DNA of 64,000 bases from Pseudomonas reactans (lineage in GTDB: Bacteria; Pseudomonadota; Gammaproteobacteria; Pseudomonadales; Pseudomonadaceae). This document shows positions 31,971 to 39,937 of this stretch, in pieces (the stretch's first letter is position 1; each line of letters opens with the position of its first letter). The DNA lies in NCBI RefSeq assembly GCF_013385825.1, contig NZ_JACAPG010000006.1, positions 310,001-374,000 of the forward strand, read 5' to 3'. Position numbers and translations under genes: made by a program. The notes under the pieces were generated by a model. That model saw nothing but the letters and a program-made list of their open reading frames with translations, was not told the DNA's origin and did not search any database.

Positions 31971-32828
31971 ATGAAAAAGTTTTTCAGCCTGCTCGCGACC
32001 TTGCTGGTACTGGCCTTGGCCATCTGGATTGGCCGCACGCTGTGGGTGCACTACATGGAAACCCCGTGGACCCGCGACGGGCGTGTGCGTGCCGATATCA
32101 TCAACGTCGCCGCCGACGTCACCGGCGAAGTGGTCGACGTGCCGGTGCGTGACAACCAGTTGGTCAAAAAGGGCGACCTGTTGATGCAGATCGACCCCGA
32201 GCACTACCGCATTGCGGTCAAACAGGCGCAATCGCTGGTGGCGTCGCGCAAAGCCACCTGGGAAATGCGCAAGGTCAATGCCCATCGCCGTGCCGACCTT
32301 GATGCCCTAGTGATCTCCAGGGAAAACCGCGACGACGCCAGCAACATCGCCGACTCGGCGCTGGCCGATTACCAACACGCGCTGGCACAACTGGAAGCGG
32401 CCGAACTCAATTTGAAACGCACGCAAGTGGTGGCGGCGGTGGATGGTTATGTCACCAATCTGAACGTGCATCGCGGCGACTACGCCCGTATCGGCGAAGC
32501 CAAGATGGCCGTGGTGGATATGAACTCGTTCTGGGTCTATGGCTTCTTCGAAGAAACCAAGCTGCCCCACGTCAGGGTCGGGGATAAAGCCGATATGCAA
32601 TTGATGAGCGGCGAGACCTTGAAGGGCCATGTGGAAAGCATCTCGCGCGGCATCTACGACCGCGACAACCCCGAAAGCCGCGAACTGATTGCCGATGTGA
32701 ACCCGACCTTCAACTGGGTGCGCCTGGCCCAGCGGGTGCCGGTGCGGATTCATATCGATGAGGTGCCGGAAGGGGTGTTGCTAGCGGCGGGGATTACCTG
32801 CACCGTGATCGTTGGCCCTGCTCGTTGA
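31971..32828 (+). CDS. HlyD-family periplasmic adaptor, AaeA-like
   Basis: The adaptor of the aromatic-acid exporter. The 285-residue product has an N-terminal membrane anchor (FFSLLATLLVLALAIWIGRTLWVHYM), the first lipoyl half (VAADVTGEVVDVPVRDNQLVKKGDLLMQIDP), a short helical hairpin, the second half (VVAAVDGYVTNLNVHRGDYARIG) and a beta-barrel ending near the C-terminus. It is the last gene of the operon; the stop is followed 15 bases later by the end of the convergent propeller gene with no obvious terminator between. Confidence 0.92.
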   Translation: MKKFFSLLATLLVLALAIWIGRTLWVHYMETPWTRDGRVRADIINVAADVTGEVVDVPVRDNQLVKKGDLLMQIDPEHYRIAVKQAQSLVASRKATWEMRKVNAHRRADLDALVISRENRDDASNIADSALADYQHALAQLEAAELNLKRTQVVAAVDGYVTNLNVHRGDYARIGEAKMAVVDMNSFWVYGFFEETKLPHVRVGDKADMQLMSGETLKGHVESISRGIYDRDNPESRELIADVNPTFNWVRLAQRVPVRIHIDEVPEGVLLAAGITCTVIVGPAR

Positions 32829-32842
32829 ATCGAGGCGGGTGT

Positions 32843-34144
32843 CTAGCCGAAGTAACCACGCAAAACGCCCAAGCCGTCAGGATCAACGCCTGTGATGTTT
32901 GCGGCTACGATCACTCGCTGGTCTCCCCGCTCGGTCAATGACACGGGTTTGGTTACGACTGCAGAGTCAATGTAGGTGTAGCCCAGGTTGTTGAAAGCCA
33001 GGTTCAGCGAGCCATCGGCATTGAATTGGGCGACATAGATCCCCCTGCCCGTTGAGGCCGTGACAAGCTGTCCCGTGCGGGTGCTCATGATGCACTTCCA
33101 GCCATTGTCGCGCGAGCTCTCGAATTGGCTGATCAGGGGCTTGCCGTTATTGAACAGTTGATGCGCTGCGCCGTTGGGCGTTATGGCGCGCAGTAACCCT
33201 CTGGTCCTGGTATCGGCAGCGTCCTGGCCGACTTGGCCAGCGCCAACGAGGCTGCCGTCTGCTCGCTGCGTGAGGTCGTTGAGGCTGGCGTGATCGTCAA
33301 CGTTCTCATCCACAACGTAGTGAAAGCCAGGTGTCTGAAAATTGCCAAAACTGGCGTCCAGCGTACCGTCATGGTTGAACCGGGCGAACAGGGCAGTATT
33401 GAGCCCTGGGGCGAGACGGGCATGACCGGCAATCACGATTTTGTGATCGCTGCCCTGGCTGATGCAGGCGTTGATGGCCGTGGCTGCAGTGGGGTCGGTC
33501 AGTTTGAAGTCAAGCCTGCCATCGCGGTTAAAACTGTTGTCCAACACTCCGTCTGGTCGCAGGCGAAACAGCGTGCCGGTCGTCAACTCGGTGTTACCAC
33601 GCTTTAAGTAATTGGCGGTGATCAGAATGTATCCATCAGGCTGCTCGTGCACGGTGGGCGAGTCTTCTATCAACTCGTCGTCTGAATGGGTTGTTAGAAC
33701 ACGCACTCCATTCTCGGCAAAACCCGTATCGAGATCGCCCCGACTGGTGAAGCGTGCGATGGCCAAGGCCGCCCATGGATCGCTTGGTGTAGGCAATGTC
33801 CAGCCGAGTATGAGGATTTTTCCATCGCGCTGGACAGTCAGCCTTGAACCTCCGGCGGGTAAACCGGGCACGAACCTGTCGAAAACCAGCCCGTTGTTTC
33901 CGAATTTTTTATCAAGGTTGCCCTTGGCGTCCAGGCGGCCCAAACCATATATGTAGCCGGCGTAATCGGGGGCGTCGCGATAAAAGCTGGCGCTGAATAG
34001 AACGTTACCGTCTTGATCGGTTGTCAGCCCTTTGATGTGGTGTTGAACGATCAGCTCGGGGTGTTCTTCTACGATCTTGGCCAGGACGGCTTCGCCAAGG
34101 GTGCCGAAGGCTGGATCTGGAGTACCAGGTTGTGTGGTAGGCAT
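32843..34144 (-). CDS. Delta-60-repeat protein, predicted beta-propeller
   Basis: The 433 residues are made of about seven repeats of 50-60 residues of the form ...RFxxxGxLDxxFGxxG..., e.g. RLDAKGNLDKKFGNNG, RFTSRGDLDTGFAENG, RLRPDGVLDNSFNRDG, RFNHDGTLDASFGNF and QFNADGSLNLAFNNLG. This is the delta-60 repeat, usually found in long secreted bacterial proteins; it probably folds as a beta-propeller. No signal peptide or membrane helix is seen, and the protein is short for the family. The function is unknown. Upstream lies a stretch dense in inverted repeats. It is monocistronic. Confidence 0.8.
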   Translation of the reverse strand: MPTTQPGTPDPAFGTLGEAVLAKIVEEHPELIVQHHIKGLTTDQDGNVLFSASFYRDAPDYAGYIYGLGRLDAKGNLDKKFGNNGLVFDRFVPGLPAGGSRLTVQRDGKILILGWTLPTPSDPWAALAIARFTSRGDLDTGFAENGVRVLTTHSDDELIEDSPTVHEQPDGYILITANYLKRGNTELTTGTLFRLRPDGVLDNSFNRDGRLDFKLTDPTAATAINACISQGSDHKIVIAGHARLAPGLNTALFARFNHDGTLDASFGNFQTPGFHYVVDENVDDHASLNDLTQRADGSLVGAGQVGQDAADTRTRGLLRAITPNGAAHQLFNNGKPLISQFESSRDNGWKCIMSTRTGQLVTASTGRGIYVAQFNADGSLNLAFNNLGYTYIDSAVVTKPVSLTERGDQRVIVAANITGVDPDGLGVLRGYFG

Positions 34145-34228
34145 TTTGGTATTCCGTCATGGGTCAGAGGGACTTGGCGGCATGGGCAGGGTACGAACTC
34201 AACCCATGCAACGATGACCCAGTCTGGC

Positions 34229-34289
34229 CCCGGTGTAATACCGGGTCTACTGTCAACTCTGACAGGTGTCAGGCCGCCATTATGCGGCC
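34229..34289. other. Three consecutive perfect inverted repeats between the SnoaL-like and delta-60 genes
   Basis: Within 61 bases stand CCCGGT-N5-ACCGGG (34229-34245), CTGTCA-N4-TGACAG (34250-34265, itself followed by GGTGTCA to give TGTCA-TGACA-TGTCA) and GGCCGC-N6-GCGGCC (34272-34289, covering the stop codon of the SnoaL-like gene). None is followed by a T-run. They lie 85-145 bases upstream of the delta-60 gene and could be operators or mRNA end structures. Confidence 0.5.
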
Positions 34290-34681
34290 GTGTAGGTCTC
34301 ATGCAGATGACGCCACAGCAACGCGCCACTCGCCTGCTTTTCGAAAACTACTGTGGCGCGGCGGTCAGTCTGGGTACCGCTGTCATCGATCTGATGTTCG
34401 CGATAAGTCACCGTGGCGCCACGTGCATGGCGATCGATGCCGGCCATCTCGCTCAAGGTGATTTTCAACCCCGGGCGCATGCCGCCCAAGCGCGTGAACA
34501 GGGCATTGACCCCGGCCGCATTCACCCGTGCGCCGGTCGCCGGGGCAACCATGCTGAATTCCGGGGAGAAGCGCGCGAGCAGGTTCTGCAAGGTACCTTC
34601 GGGCGCAACGCCGGCAAACCATTGTTCGATCTCGACATGGGTCTGGATCACTTCGTCAAAAAAATCGCTGTAATCGATCAT
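34280..34681 (-). CDS. SnoaL-like/DUF4440-type nuclear-transport-factor-2-fold protein
   Basis: A 133-residue protein from ATG 34681, overlapping the MFS stop as ATGA. The sequence MIDYSDFFDEVIQTHVEIEQWF...LLARFSPEFSMVAPATGARVNAAGVNALFTRLGG...WRHLHETYTAA has the pattern of small NTF2-fold proteins (SnoaL-like, DUF4440), in which a pocket may bind or convert a small molecule. The catalytic identity cannot be told. It is co-translated with the MFS transporter, so the two may handle the same compound. Confidence 0.75.
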   Translation of the reverse strand: MIDYSDFFDEVIQTHVEIEQWFAGVAPEGTLQNLLARFSPEFSMVAPATGARVNAAGVNALFTRLGGMRPGLKITLSEMAGIDRHARGATVTYREHQIDDSGTQTDRRATVVFEKQASGALLWRHLHETYTAA

Positions 34682-35862
34682 GGGTGAGGCTCGCTGGCAG
34701 GGTGAAGCAGTGTGCGTATTCGGGACGTATCCAGACGCAGCACCGCAAAAAGAGGCAGCAGGGTGAGGGCTGCCGCCATCGTGAAGGTTATAGCGAAGGA
34801 ATCCAAGGCCGACAGCAATGCACTCAGCGCCGCCGCGCCCAGGCAGAAACTCAGTTGTCGATTGATGTTCCACAGAGCGCTGGCGTGGCCCATGCGTTCG
34901 GCGGGAATATCGAGAAAGGCCAGGGTCTGCGCGGTACTGCTGCACAGGCTGCCTCCCAATCCCATCAACAAATAGGCTGGAACGATCAGTGCAGGGCCAT
35001 TCAGCAACAGGATGCCCAGGCATTGCAGCAGCATGCCCGCCAATAACAACGGCTTCGGGCCACAGCGGTTGAACAGTTTTTTGCTGAGGAAAATCGCCAG
35101 TGCCGACGCCAGTGCCCAAGGCAGCATCAAGGCGCCGGTCTGTGTGGCGTCGTACCCGAGGCCGCGAAGATAGAGTATGGCGATGAGGCTGGTGCCGATG
35201 AACACGCTGGGGATGCACAGGTAGATCAGCATCGCGGTGCGCAGCATTGGGCTGCGTATCTGTTGGAAAATACTGCCCACGTCCAGTGGCACATGACGGC
35301 TAGACGGCCTGTCAGGTTTTATCCACAGCACGGTCAGCAGCAGGGTCATCAACGCCAGTGGCAGATTGGCGTAGAAGATCCAGCGCCACGACACGTTATC
35401 GACAATCAAACCACCCAGCGCCGGTGACAGCGCCGGCACCAGCAATGCCACCGACATCACTCGCGCCGTCAGTTGGCTGCGCTCAGCTGCCGGGAAATGC
35501 CGGTAAGCCATGGCCTGCCCGACGGGAATCAGCAAGCCACCGCCCAGCCCTTGCAGGGCACGCCAGCCGATCAGTGTTTCAATCGAACTCGCCTGGCCCA
35601 CCATCACCGACGCACCGGCGAACAGCAACAGGCTTGCCGCGATCAGAGTTCGCTCCCCCATCACCGCAGCCAACCAGACACTGAGCGGAATGATCACGGT
35701 GAGGCCGAGCAGGTAGGCATTGCAGATCCATGCCAATTGCGTGACCGAGGCATGCAGGTCGCGGGCGATATCCGGGTAGGCGACCGTGGCGACAAACATG
35801 TTCACCAGGTCCAGGGCGAAGCCCAGCAAAAAGATCCAGGCGACTTTCGAGCGGTAGGTCAT
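34678..35862 (-). CDS. MFS transporter, drug:proton antiporter type
   Basis: A 394-residue major facilitator with about twelve helices. It begins MTYRSKVAWIFLLGFALDLVNMFVATVAYPDIARDLHAS and has the loop motifs ISLxWxxNAYLLGLTVIIPLSVWLAAVMGERT-like and RALQGLGGGLLIPVGQAMAYRHFPAAERSQ, characteristic of EmrB/DHA2-type exporters, though it is shorter than the 14-helix members. It is divergent from a LysR gene across a 111-base gap holding a strong palindrome. The substrate is unknown. Confidence 0.87.
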   Translation of the reverse strand: MTYRSKVAWIFLLGFALDLVNMFVATVAYPDIARDLHASVTQLAWICNAYLLGLTVIIPLSVWLAAVMGERTLIAASLLLFAGASVMVGQASSIETLIGWRALQGLGGGLLIPVGQAMAYRHFPAAERSQLTARVMSVALLVPALSPALGGLIVDNVSWRWIFYANLPLALMTLLLTVLWIKPDRPSSRHVPLDVGSIFQQIRSPMLRTAMLIYLCIPSVFIGTSLIAILYLRGLGYDATQTGALMLPWALASALAIFLSKKLFNRCGPKPLLLAGMLLQCLGILLLNGPALIVPAYLLMGLGGSLCSSTAQTLAFLDIPAERMGHASALWNINRQLSFCLGAAALSALLSALDSFAITFTMAAALTLLPLFAVLRLDTSRIRTLLHPASEPHP

Positions 35863-35935
35863 GAGTGTGATCCAGCGAGTGAAGCGGGCAGGGTAGGCGG
35901 GTCGTGCTGTTTGGGAAACGTCGGTTTGCCTGTTA

Positions 35936-35960
35936 CTTTGTCAAAAATATTTTGACAAAG
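35936..35960. promoter_or_regulatory. Operator palindrome between MFS and LysR genes
   Basis: CTTTGTCAAAA and TTTTGACAAAG form perfect 11-base arms about a 3-base centre (ATA). It ends 13 bases before the LysR ATG at 35974, next to the GGAGG ribosome site, and 74 bases from the MFS start. A site placed here could block the regulator's own gene and act on the divergent exporter. AT-rich symmetric arms with T-N11-A spacing are typical of LysR sites; the role is inferred. Confidence 0.7.
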
Positions 35961-35973
35961 GAGGGCGCCGCCG

Positions 35974-36831
35974 ATGGTCAGCCTGGACCGATTCGACACC
36001 TTCAAAGCCGTGGTCGAGGCCGGCTCGCTCACCGCTGCCGCCGACCTGTTGGGTCAGACCCGCGCCGTGGTCAGCTTCAACCTCAAGCGCCTGGAAGCGG
36101 AGCTGGGCGTCACCTTGCTGACTCGCAACACTCGGCAACTGGCCCTGACCGATGCCGGCGAGCGCTTCTATCTGCGCTGCACACGCATGCTCGAAGAGGC
36201 GCGATTGGCGGTGGAGGAGGCGCGCTCGGAGCATGCCCAACTCAAAGGCACGTTGCGCATCACTACCACCATGGAATACGCATTGGCCGTGGTTGCCCCG
36301 GCGGTCGAAGCCTTTCGCCGTCTGCATCCAGACCTGAACATCCACTTATCCACGTCCTCGACCCATGCAGACCTGATCTCCGAGCGTTTTGACGTGGCGA
36401 TTCGCTTGGGACGCTTGCTGGACTCCAATCACCGCGCGGTGCAGTTGTCGACTTTCGAGGTGTTCGCCGTGGCGGCACCACAGTTTGGAGGGGTTGATAC
36501 GCTGGATGACTTGGAGCAGTTGCCCACGCTGGGACATAGCCGATTGACGGAGTTGAGCGTGACCGATCCACAAGGCGGCGAACACTCTTATCGCCCCGGC
36601 CATGCGTCGCTGGTCGCTGACAGCGCAGCCGTTCTCCAAGCCTTCGCCGTGCGTGGGCACGGTGTGGCGGTGTTGCCGCAATGGCTGGTGCAGGATGACC
36701 TGGACGCCGGACGATTGGTGCGCCTGTTGCCGGACCATCGCTTTGCCCCGCAAGGGATCTACGCGATGTATCCGGACACCCGGCATTTGCCCCTGAAGGT
36801 GCGGGCGTTTATTGACTTTATGAAGGGTTAG
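35974..36831 (+). CDS. LysR-type regulator, divergent from the MFS operon
   Basis: A 285-residue LysR regulator: helix-turn-helix at about 1-60 (VSLDRFDTFKAVVEAGSLTAAADLLGQTRAVVSFNLKRLEAEL), then an effector domain ending FIDFMKG. The start ATG 35974 has AAAGGAGG upstream. It is closest in layout to regulators controlling adjacent exporters or oxidoreductases. Probable targets are the divergent MFS/SnoaL pair through the palindrome at 35936-35960. The 3' end overlaps the convergent SDR gene by 4 bases. Confidence 0.9.
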   Translation: MVSLDRFDTFKAVVEAGSLTAAADLLGQTRAVVSFNLKRLEAELGVTLLTRNTRQLALTDAGERFYLRCTRMLEEARLAVEEARSEHAQLKGTLRITTTMEYALAVVAPAVEAFRRLHPDLNIHLSTSSTHADLISERFDVAIRLGRLLDSNHRAVQLSTFEVFAVAAPQFGGVDTLDDLEQLPTLGHSRLTELSVTDPQGGEHSYRPGHASLVADSAAVLQAFAVRGHGVAVLPQWLVQDDLDAGRLVRLLPDHRFAPQGIYAMYPDTRHLPLKVRAFIDFMKG

Positions 36832-37640
36832 AGCGAACCGGCCAGCCCGAAGCGTTTCTTCAACACCTTCTCCAGCAACCCTTTGGGCAACAACGCCGCC
36901 ATCAACGGTAACGCGCGGCTGCCATTGCCCGAGCGCAGCAGACGGGGCGGTTGTGGTTGTTGCACCGCCTTCAATACATCCTCAGCAAACACATTGGCCG
37001 GCGTTGGCTTGTCCTGGGAAGCCTGGCTGCGCGCACGGATGCCGTCGCGCAACGGCCACCATGGCGATTGTTCATTGATCAGCAGTTCGGCCTGGGCGCC
37101 GGCGTTTTTGGCGAAGTGGGTGTTGATGGCGCCGGGCTGCACTTCCATGACCCGCACGCCAAACGGCGCCAGTTCCATGCGCAGCGCATCGCTCAAGGCA
37201 TGCACGGCGGCTTTTGACGCGCAATAGGCGCCTGCAAACGGCGTTACCAGCACACCGGAAACACTGCCGATATTCACTACCAATCCCTTGCTGCGCCGCA
37301 GCGCCGGGAACAGCGCCTGGGTCACGCCGACGATGGAAAACACATTGGTCTCGAATTGGCGCTGCATGGCGTCGGTACCGCCGTCGAGCAGCGGACCCAT
37401 GGCGCCATAACCGGCGTTGTTGACCAGTACATCCAGTTCGCCCAGTTGTTCGGCCAGCCGTTGCAAAGCGGTACTGTCGTTGACGTCCAGTTCGACGGCA
37501 TTAAAGCCGGCAGCGGCAAGGGCGGCGACGTCTTCCGGGCGGCGGGCGCTGGCCCAGACGGTGTAGCCGGTTGCTTTGAAGGCATCCGCCAGAGCGCGGC
37601 CAATGCCGCTGGAACAACCGGTGATGAGTACGTTTGGCAT
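36828..37640 (-). CDS. Short-chain dehydrogenase/reductase
   Basis: A classical SDR of 270 residues. The cofactor loop is TGCSSGIGRALADAF near the N-terminus, with NNAGYG in the centre and the catalytic YCASKAAVHALSDALRMEL (Tyr and Lys four apart); a preceding Ser is in IGSVSG. NADP(H) is likely because Arg residues follow the second strand (SARRPEDV). The substrate is not evident. AAGGA precedes the ATG at 37640. A small gap separates it from the upstream hypothetical gene, so the two may be co-transcribed. Confidence 0.88.
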   Translation of the reverse strand: MPNVLITGCSSGIGRALADAFKATGYTVWASARRPEDVAALAAAGFNAVELDVNDSTALQRLAEQLGELDVLVNNAGYGAMGPLLDGGTDAMQRQFETNVFSIVGVTQALFPALRRSKGLVVNIGSVSGVLVTPFAGAYCASKAAVHALSDALRMELAPFGVRVMEVQPGAINTHFAKNAGAQAELLINEQSPWWPLRDGIRARSQASQDKPTPANVFAEDVLKAVQQPQPPRLLRSGNGSRALPLMAALLPKGLLEKVLKKRFGLAGSL

Positions 37641-37654
37641 GGATCAATCCTTTG

Positions 37655-38119
37655 TCAGTCCGAAAAACTGCCTTGCAGGTGCTCGGCGCGAAATTCCAGG
37701 GTTTGCGGGCGGTAGCCGGGGCGCAAGGGCGGCGTGGGCAGGCAATCGTCCCAGGTGGCGCCGGCCTGCAACTCGCCGGGCCCGCGATAGCGTGGGGCCG
37801 CGTAGACGTTGTCGGCCAGGTTGACCGTGTCGCCCGGCGCATAGGCAGCGACGCGCCAACGCAGCTCGGTGAGGGGCACGTCATTGCCGTTGTTCAGGAC
37901 CAGTTTCAGTGGACGATCGGCGGGGCATTCCTGCGGGGCGTAGCTGATGCGCAGTTCCAGGTGTGCCAGTTGCGAGGCTTCCCGGCTGTCCAGCCACACC
38001 ACCCAGATCGCGACGAAACCCAAGCCCACGGCGGCCGCGAGGGACACGGGCAGTGCCTTGGCGGGGTAGCGCAGCAACAGGATCAGCCAGGTGATGATCA
38101 GTAGAACGCCGAAAAACAT
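37655..38119 (-). CDS. Hypothetical protein with N-terminal membrane hairpin
   Basis: I do not recognise a characterised family. From ATG 38119 (GAGGTG upstream; a GTG three codons earlier is less likely) the product has 154 residues: two hydrophobic helices (MFFGVLLIITWLILLLRY and LPVSLAAAVGLGFVAIWVVWL) and then about 110 residues predicted periplasmic or cytoplasmic, with beta-rich sequence including two cysteines (PQECPADRPL, WDDCLP). The pattern suggests an Ig-like or FxLYD-like domain on a membrane anchor. It may be co-transcribed with the SDR gene 14 bases downstream. Confidence 0.7.
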   Translation of the reverse strand: MFFGVLLIITWLILLLRYPAKALPVSLAAAVGLGFVAIWVVWLDSREASQLAHLELRISYAPQECPADRPLKLVLNNGNDVPLTELRWRVAAYAPGDTVNLADNVYAAPRYRGPGELQAGATWDDCLPTPPLRPGYRPQTLEFRAEHLQGSFSD

Positions 38120-38187
38120 GGAGACCACCTCAAGTAGGGAATGAGCATCCTAACTTAAGCGTAGGTGGGATTGATCACCACGGCCCC

Positions 38188-38249
38188 AAAGAAAAAGCCC
38201 CCACCCAACCCACTGCGGATAGGGGACGCAGTGGGCTGGGCGAGGGCTT
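38188..38249 (-). terminator. Terminator of the alginate operon
   Basis: On the minus strand, AGCCC(T/C)CGCCCAGCCCACTGCG-type and CGCAGTGGG-type arms form a long near-perfect stem (about 22 bp with one or two mismatches) around a TCCCCTA-type loop, followed by TTTTTCTTT. It starts 15 bases after the algA stop codon. Confidence 0.88.
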
Positions 38250-38263
38250 CTTGTACGACTGCT

Positions 38264-39715
38264 TTACTGCGCGATAGTTTTCACCGAAACACCACGCTCA
38301 ACCGGCGTCGAGCGACCGTAGATATCTTCAAACCGCTCGATATCGTCTTCACCCAAATAGCTGCCTGATTGCACTTCGATGATCTCCAACGGGATCTTGC
38401 CCGGGTTGCGCAGACGGTGCACCGAAGCGATCGGGATGTAGGTGGACTGGTTCTCGGTGAGCAGGAACACGTTCTCGTCGCAGGTCACTTCGGCGGTGCC
38501 GCTGACCACGATCCAGTGTTCGGCACGGTGGTGGTGCATCTGCAGCGACAGGCACGCGCCCGGCTTGACCGAGATGTGCTTGACCTGGAAACGTCCGCCC
38601 ATGTCCACCGAGTCGTAGGAGCCCCACGGACGATAGACTTCGCAGTGGTTCTGGGTTTCGCTGCGGCCCTGGTCGTTCAGGGTGTTGACCATCTGCTTGA
38701 CGCCCTGGACCTTGTCCTTGTGGGCAATCATCATCGCGTCCTTGGTTTCCACCACTACGATGTTGTCCAGGCCGATCACCGACACCAGTTTGCCGTTGCC
38801 ATGGATCATGCAGTTGCGGCTGTCTTGGATCACCACGTCGCCTTTGCTCACGTTGCCGTGCACGTCTTTGTCGTTGACAGCCCACAGCGACGCCCAGCAA
38901 CCCACGTCGCTCCAACCCGCACTCAGCGGCACCACGCAGGCGCGCTGGGTTTTTTCCATCACGGCGTAGTCGATGGAGTTGTCCGGGCAGCAGGCGAAGG
39001 TGGCTTCGTCGAAGGTCACGGTGTCGGCGGTCTGTTCGCTGCGCTCAAGTGTCAGCAGGCAGGTGTCGTAGATGTCCGGATCGTGCTTTTTGAGCTCTTC
39101 GAGGAAACGGCTGGCGCGGAACAGGAACATGCCGCTGTTCCAGAAATACCCGCCGCTTTTGACGAACTCGACGGCGCGTTTTTCATTGGGTTTTTCCACG
39201 AACTGCTCGACGCGGCTCACGCCCTCGGGCAGCAGCGAATCGTTGGTGGACTTGATGTAGCCATAACCGGTTTCCGGACGGGTCGCCGGTACGCCGAACA
39301 GCACCATCTCGCCACGCTCGGCGGCCACGGTGGCCAGGGCCAGCGCGCGTTGCAGGGCTTTCTGGTCGTCGATCACGTGGTCGGCGGGCAGCACCAGCAT
39401 CAGCTCGTCGCGGCCTTCATTGACCAGCATCATCGCGGTGAGAGCCACGGCCGGTGCGGTGTTGCGACCGAACGGTTCCATCAGGATGCGTTGGCTTTCC
39501 AGCTTACGCGCGGCCAGCTGCTCGTTAACGATAAAACGGTGGTCCTTGTTGCAGACCACGATTGGAGCGTCCATACCTTCAAACACCAGGCGTTCCAGGG
39601 TTTGCTGGAACAGCGTGTGCTCACCGGTCAGGGCCAGGAATTGTTTAGGAAACTGTTTACGGGAAAGCGGCCAAAGACGTGAGCCGCTACCACCGGAAAG
39701 GATGACTGGAATCAT
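38264..39715 (-). CDS. algA: Mannose-1-phosphate guanylyltransferase / mannose-6-phosphate isomerase
   Basis: AlgA carries out two steps of GDP-mannose synthesis in the cytoplasm. The 483-residue product has the nucleotidyltransferase domain first (GGSGSRLWPLSRKQFPKQFL, residues 8-27) and the cupin-type isomerase domain at the C-terminus (PGACLSLQMHHHRAEHWIVVSGTAEVT, with metal-binding His residues). AAGGAG stands 8 bases before the ATG. It is the last gene of the alginate operon, separated from algF by 222 bases that contain a REPIN, an unusual break in an otherwise tight operon. Confidence 0.97.
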   Translation of the reverse strand: MIPVILSGGSGSRLWPLSRKQFPKQFLALTGEHTLFQQTLERLVFEGMDAPIVVCNKDHRFIVNEQLAARKLESQRILMEPFGRNTAPAVALTAMMLVNEGRDELMLVLPADHVIDDQKALQRALALATVAAERGEMVLFGVPATRPETGYGYIKSTNDSLLPEGVSRVEQFVEKPNEKRAVEFVKSGGYFWNSGMFLFRASRFLEELKKHDPDIYDTCLLTLERSEQTADTVTFDEATFACCPDNSIDYAVMEKTQRACVVPLSAGWSDVGCWASLWAVNDKDVHGNVSKGDVVIQDSRNCMIHGNGKLVSVIGLDNIVVVETKDAMMIAHKDKVQGVKQMVNTLNDQGRSETQNHCEVYRPWGSYDSVDMGGRFQVKHISVKPGACLSLQMHHHRAEHWIVVSGTAEVTCDENVFLLTENQSTYIPIASVHRLRNPGKIPLEIIEVQSGSYLGEDDIERFEDIYGRSTPVERGVSVKTIAQ

Positions 39716-39788
39716 GGGTGTTTCTCCTTGAATCGATATGGGTCAGAGCTACGAAGGTTTGTCGTTTCACTCTTGTTTTTGTCTCGGT

Positions 39789-39930
39789 CCGAACTGACGT
39801 CTCGATCCCCTGTAGGAGCGAGCTTGCTCGCGAAGCACTTCCAGACACTGCGTACATTCAGAATGCCCGCGTTATCGTTGGCGATTTTCGCGAGCAAGCT
39901 CGCTCCTACAATGGGTAGCCGTCAGTTCGG
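39789..39930. repeat. REPIN, family A, with extended palindromic flanks
   Basis: The paired arms GTAGGAGCGAGCTTGCTCGC run from 39811 to 39910. Outside them a second perfect inverted pair, CCGAACTGACG (39789-39799) and CGTCAGTTCGG (39920-39930), extends the palindrome to 142 bases. It lies inside the alginate operon between algF and algA, 74 bases before algA and 8 bases after algF. The outer pair is not part of the usual REPIN. Confidence 0.88.
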
Positions 39931-39937
39931 GAAATAG

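Noticed and set aside
34229..34245. Hairpin CCCGGT-N5-ACCGGG as a terminator
   Set aside because: No T-run follows on either strand.
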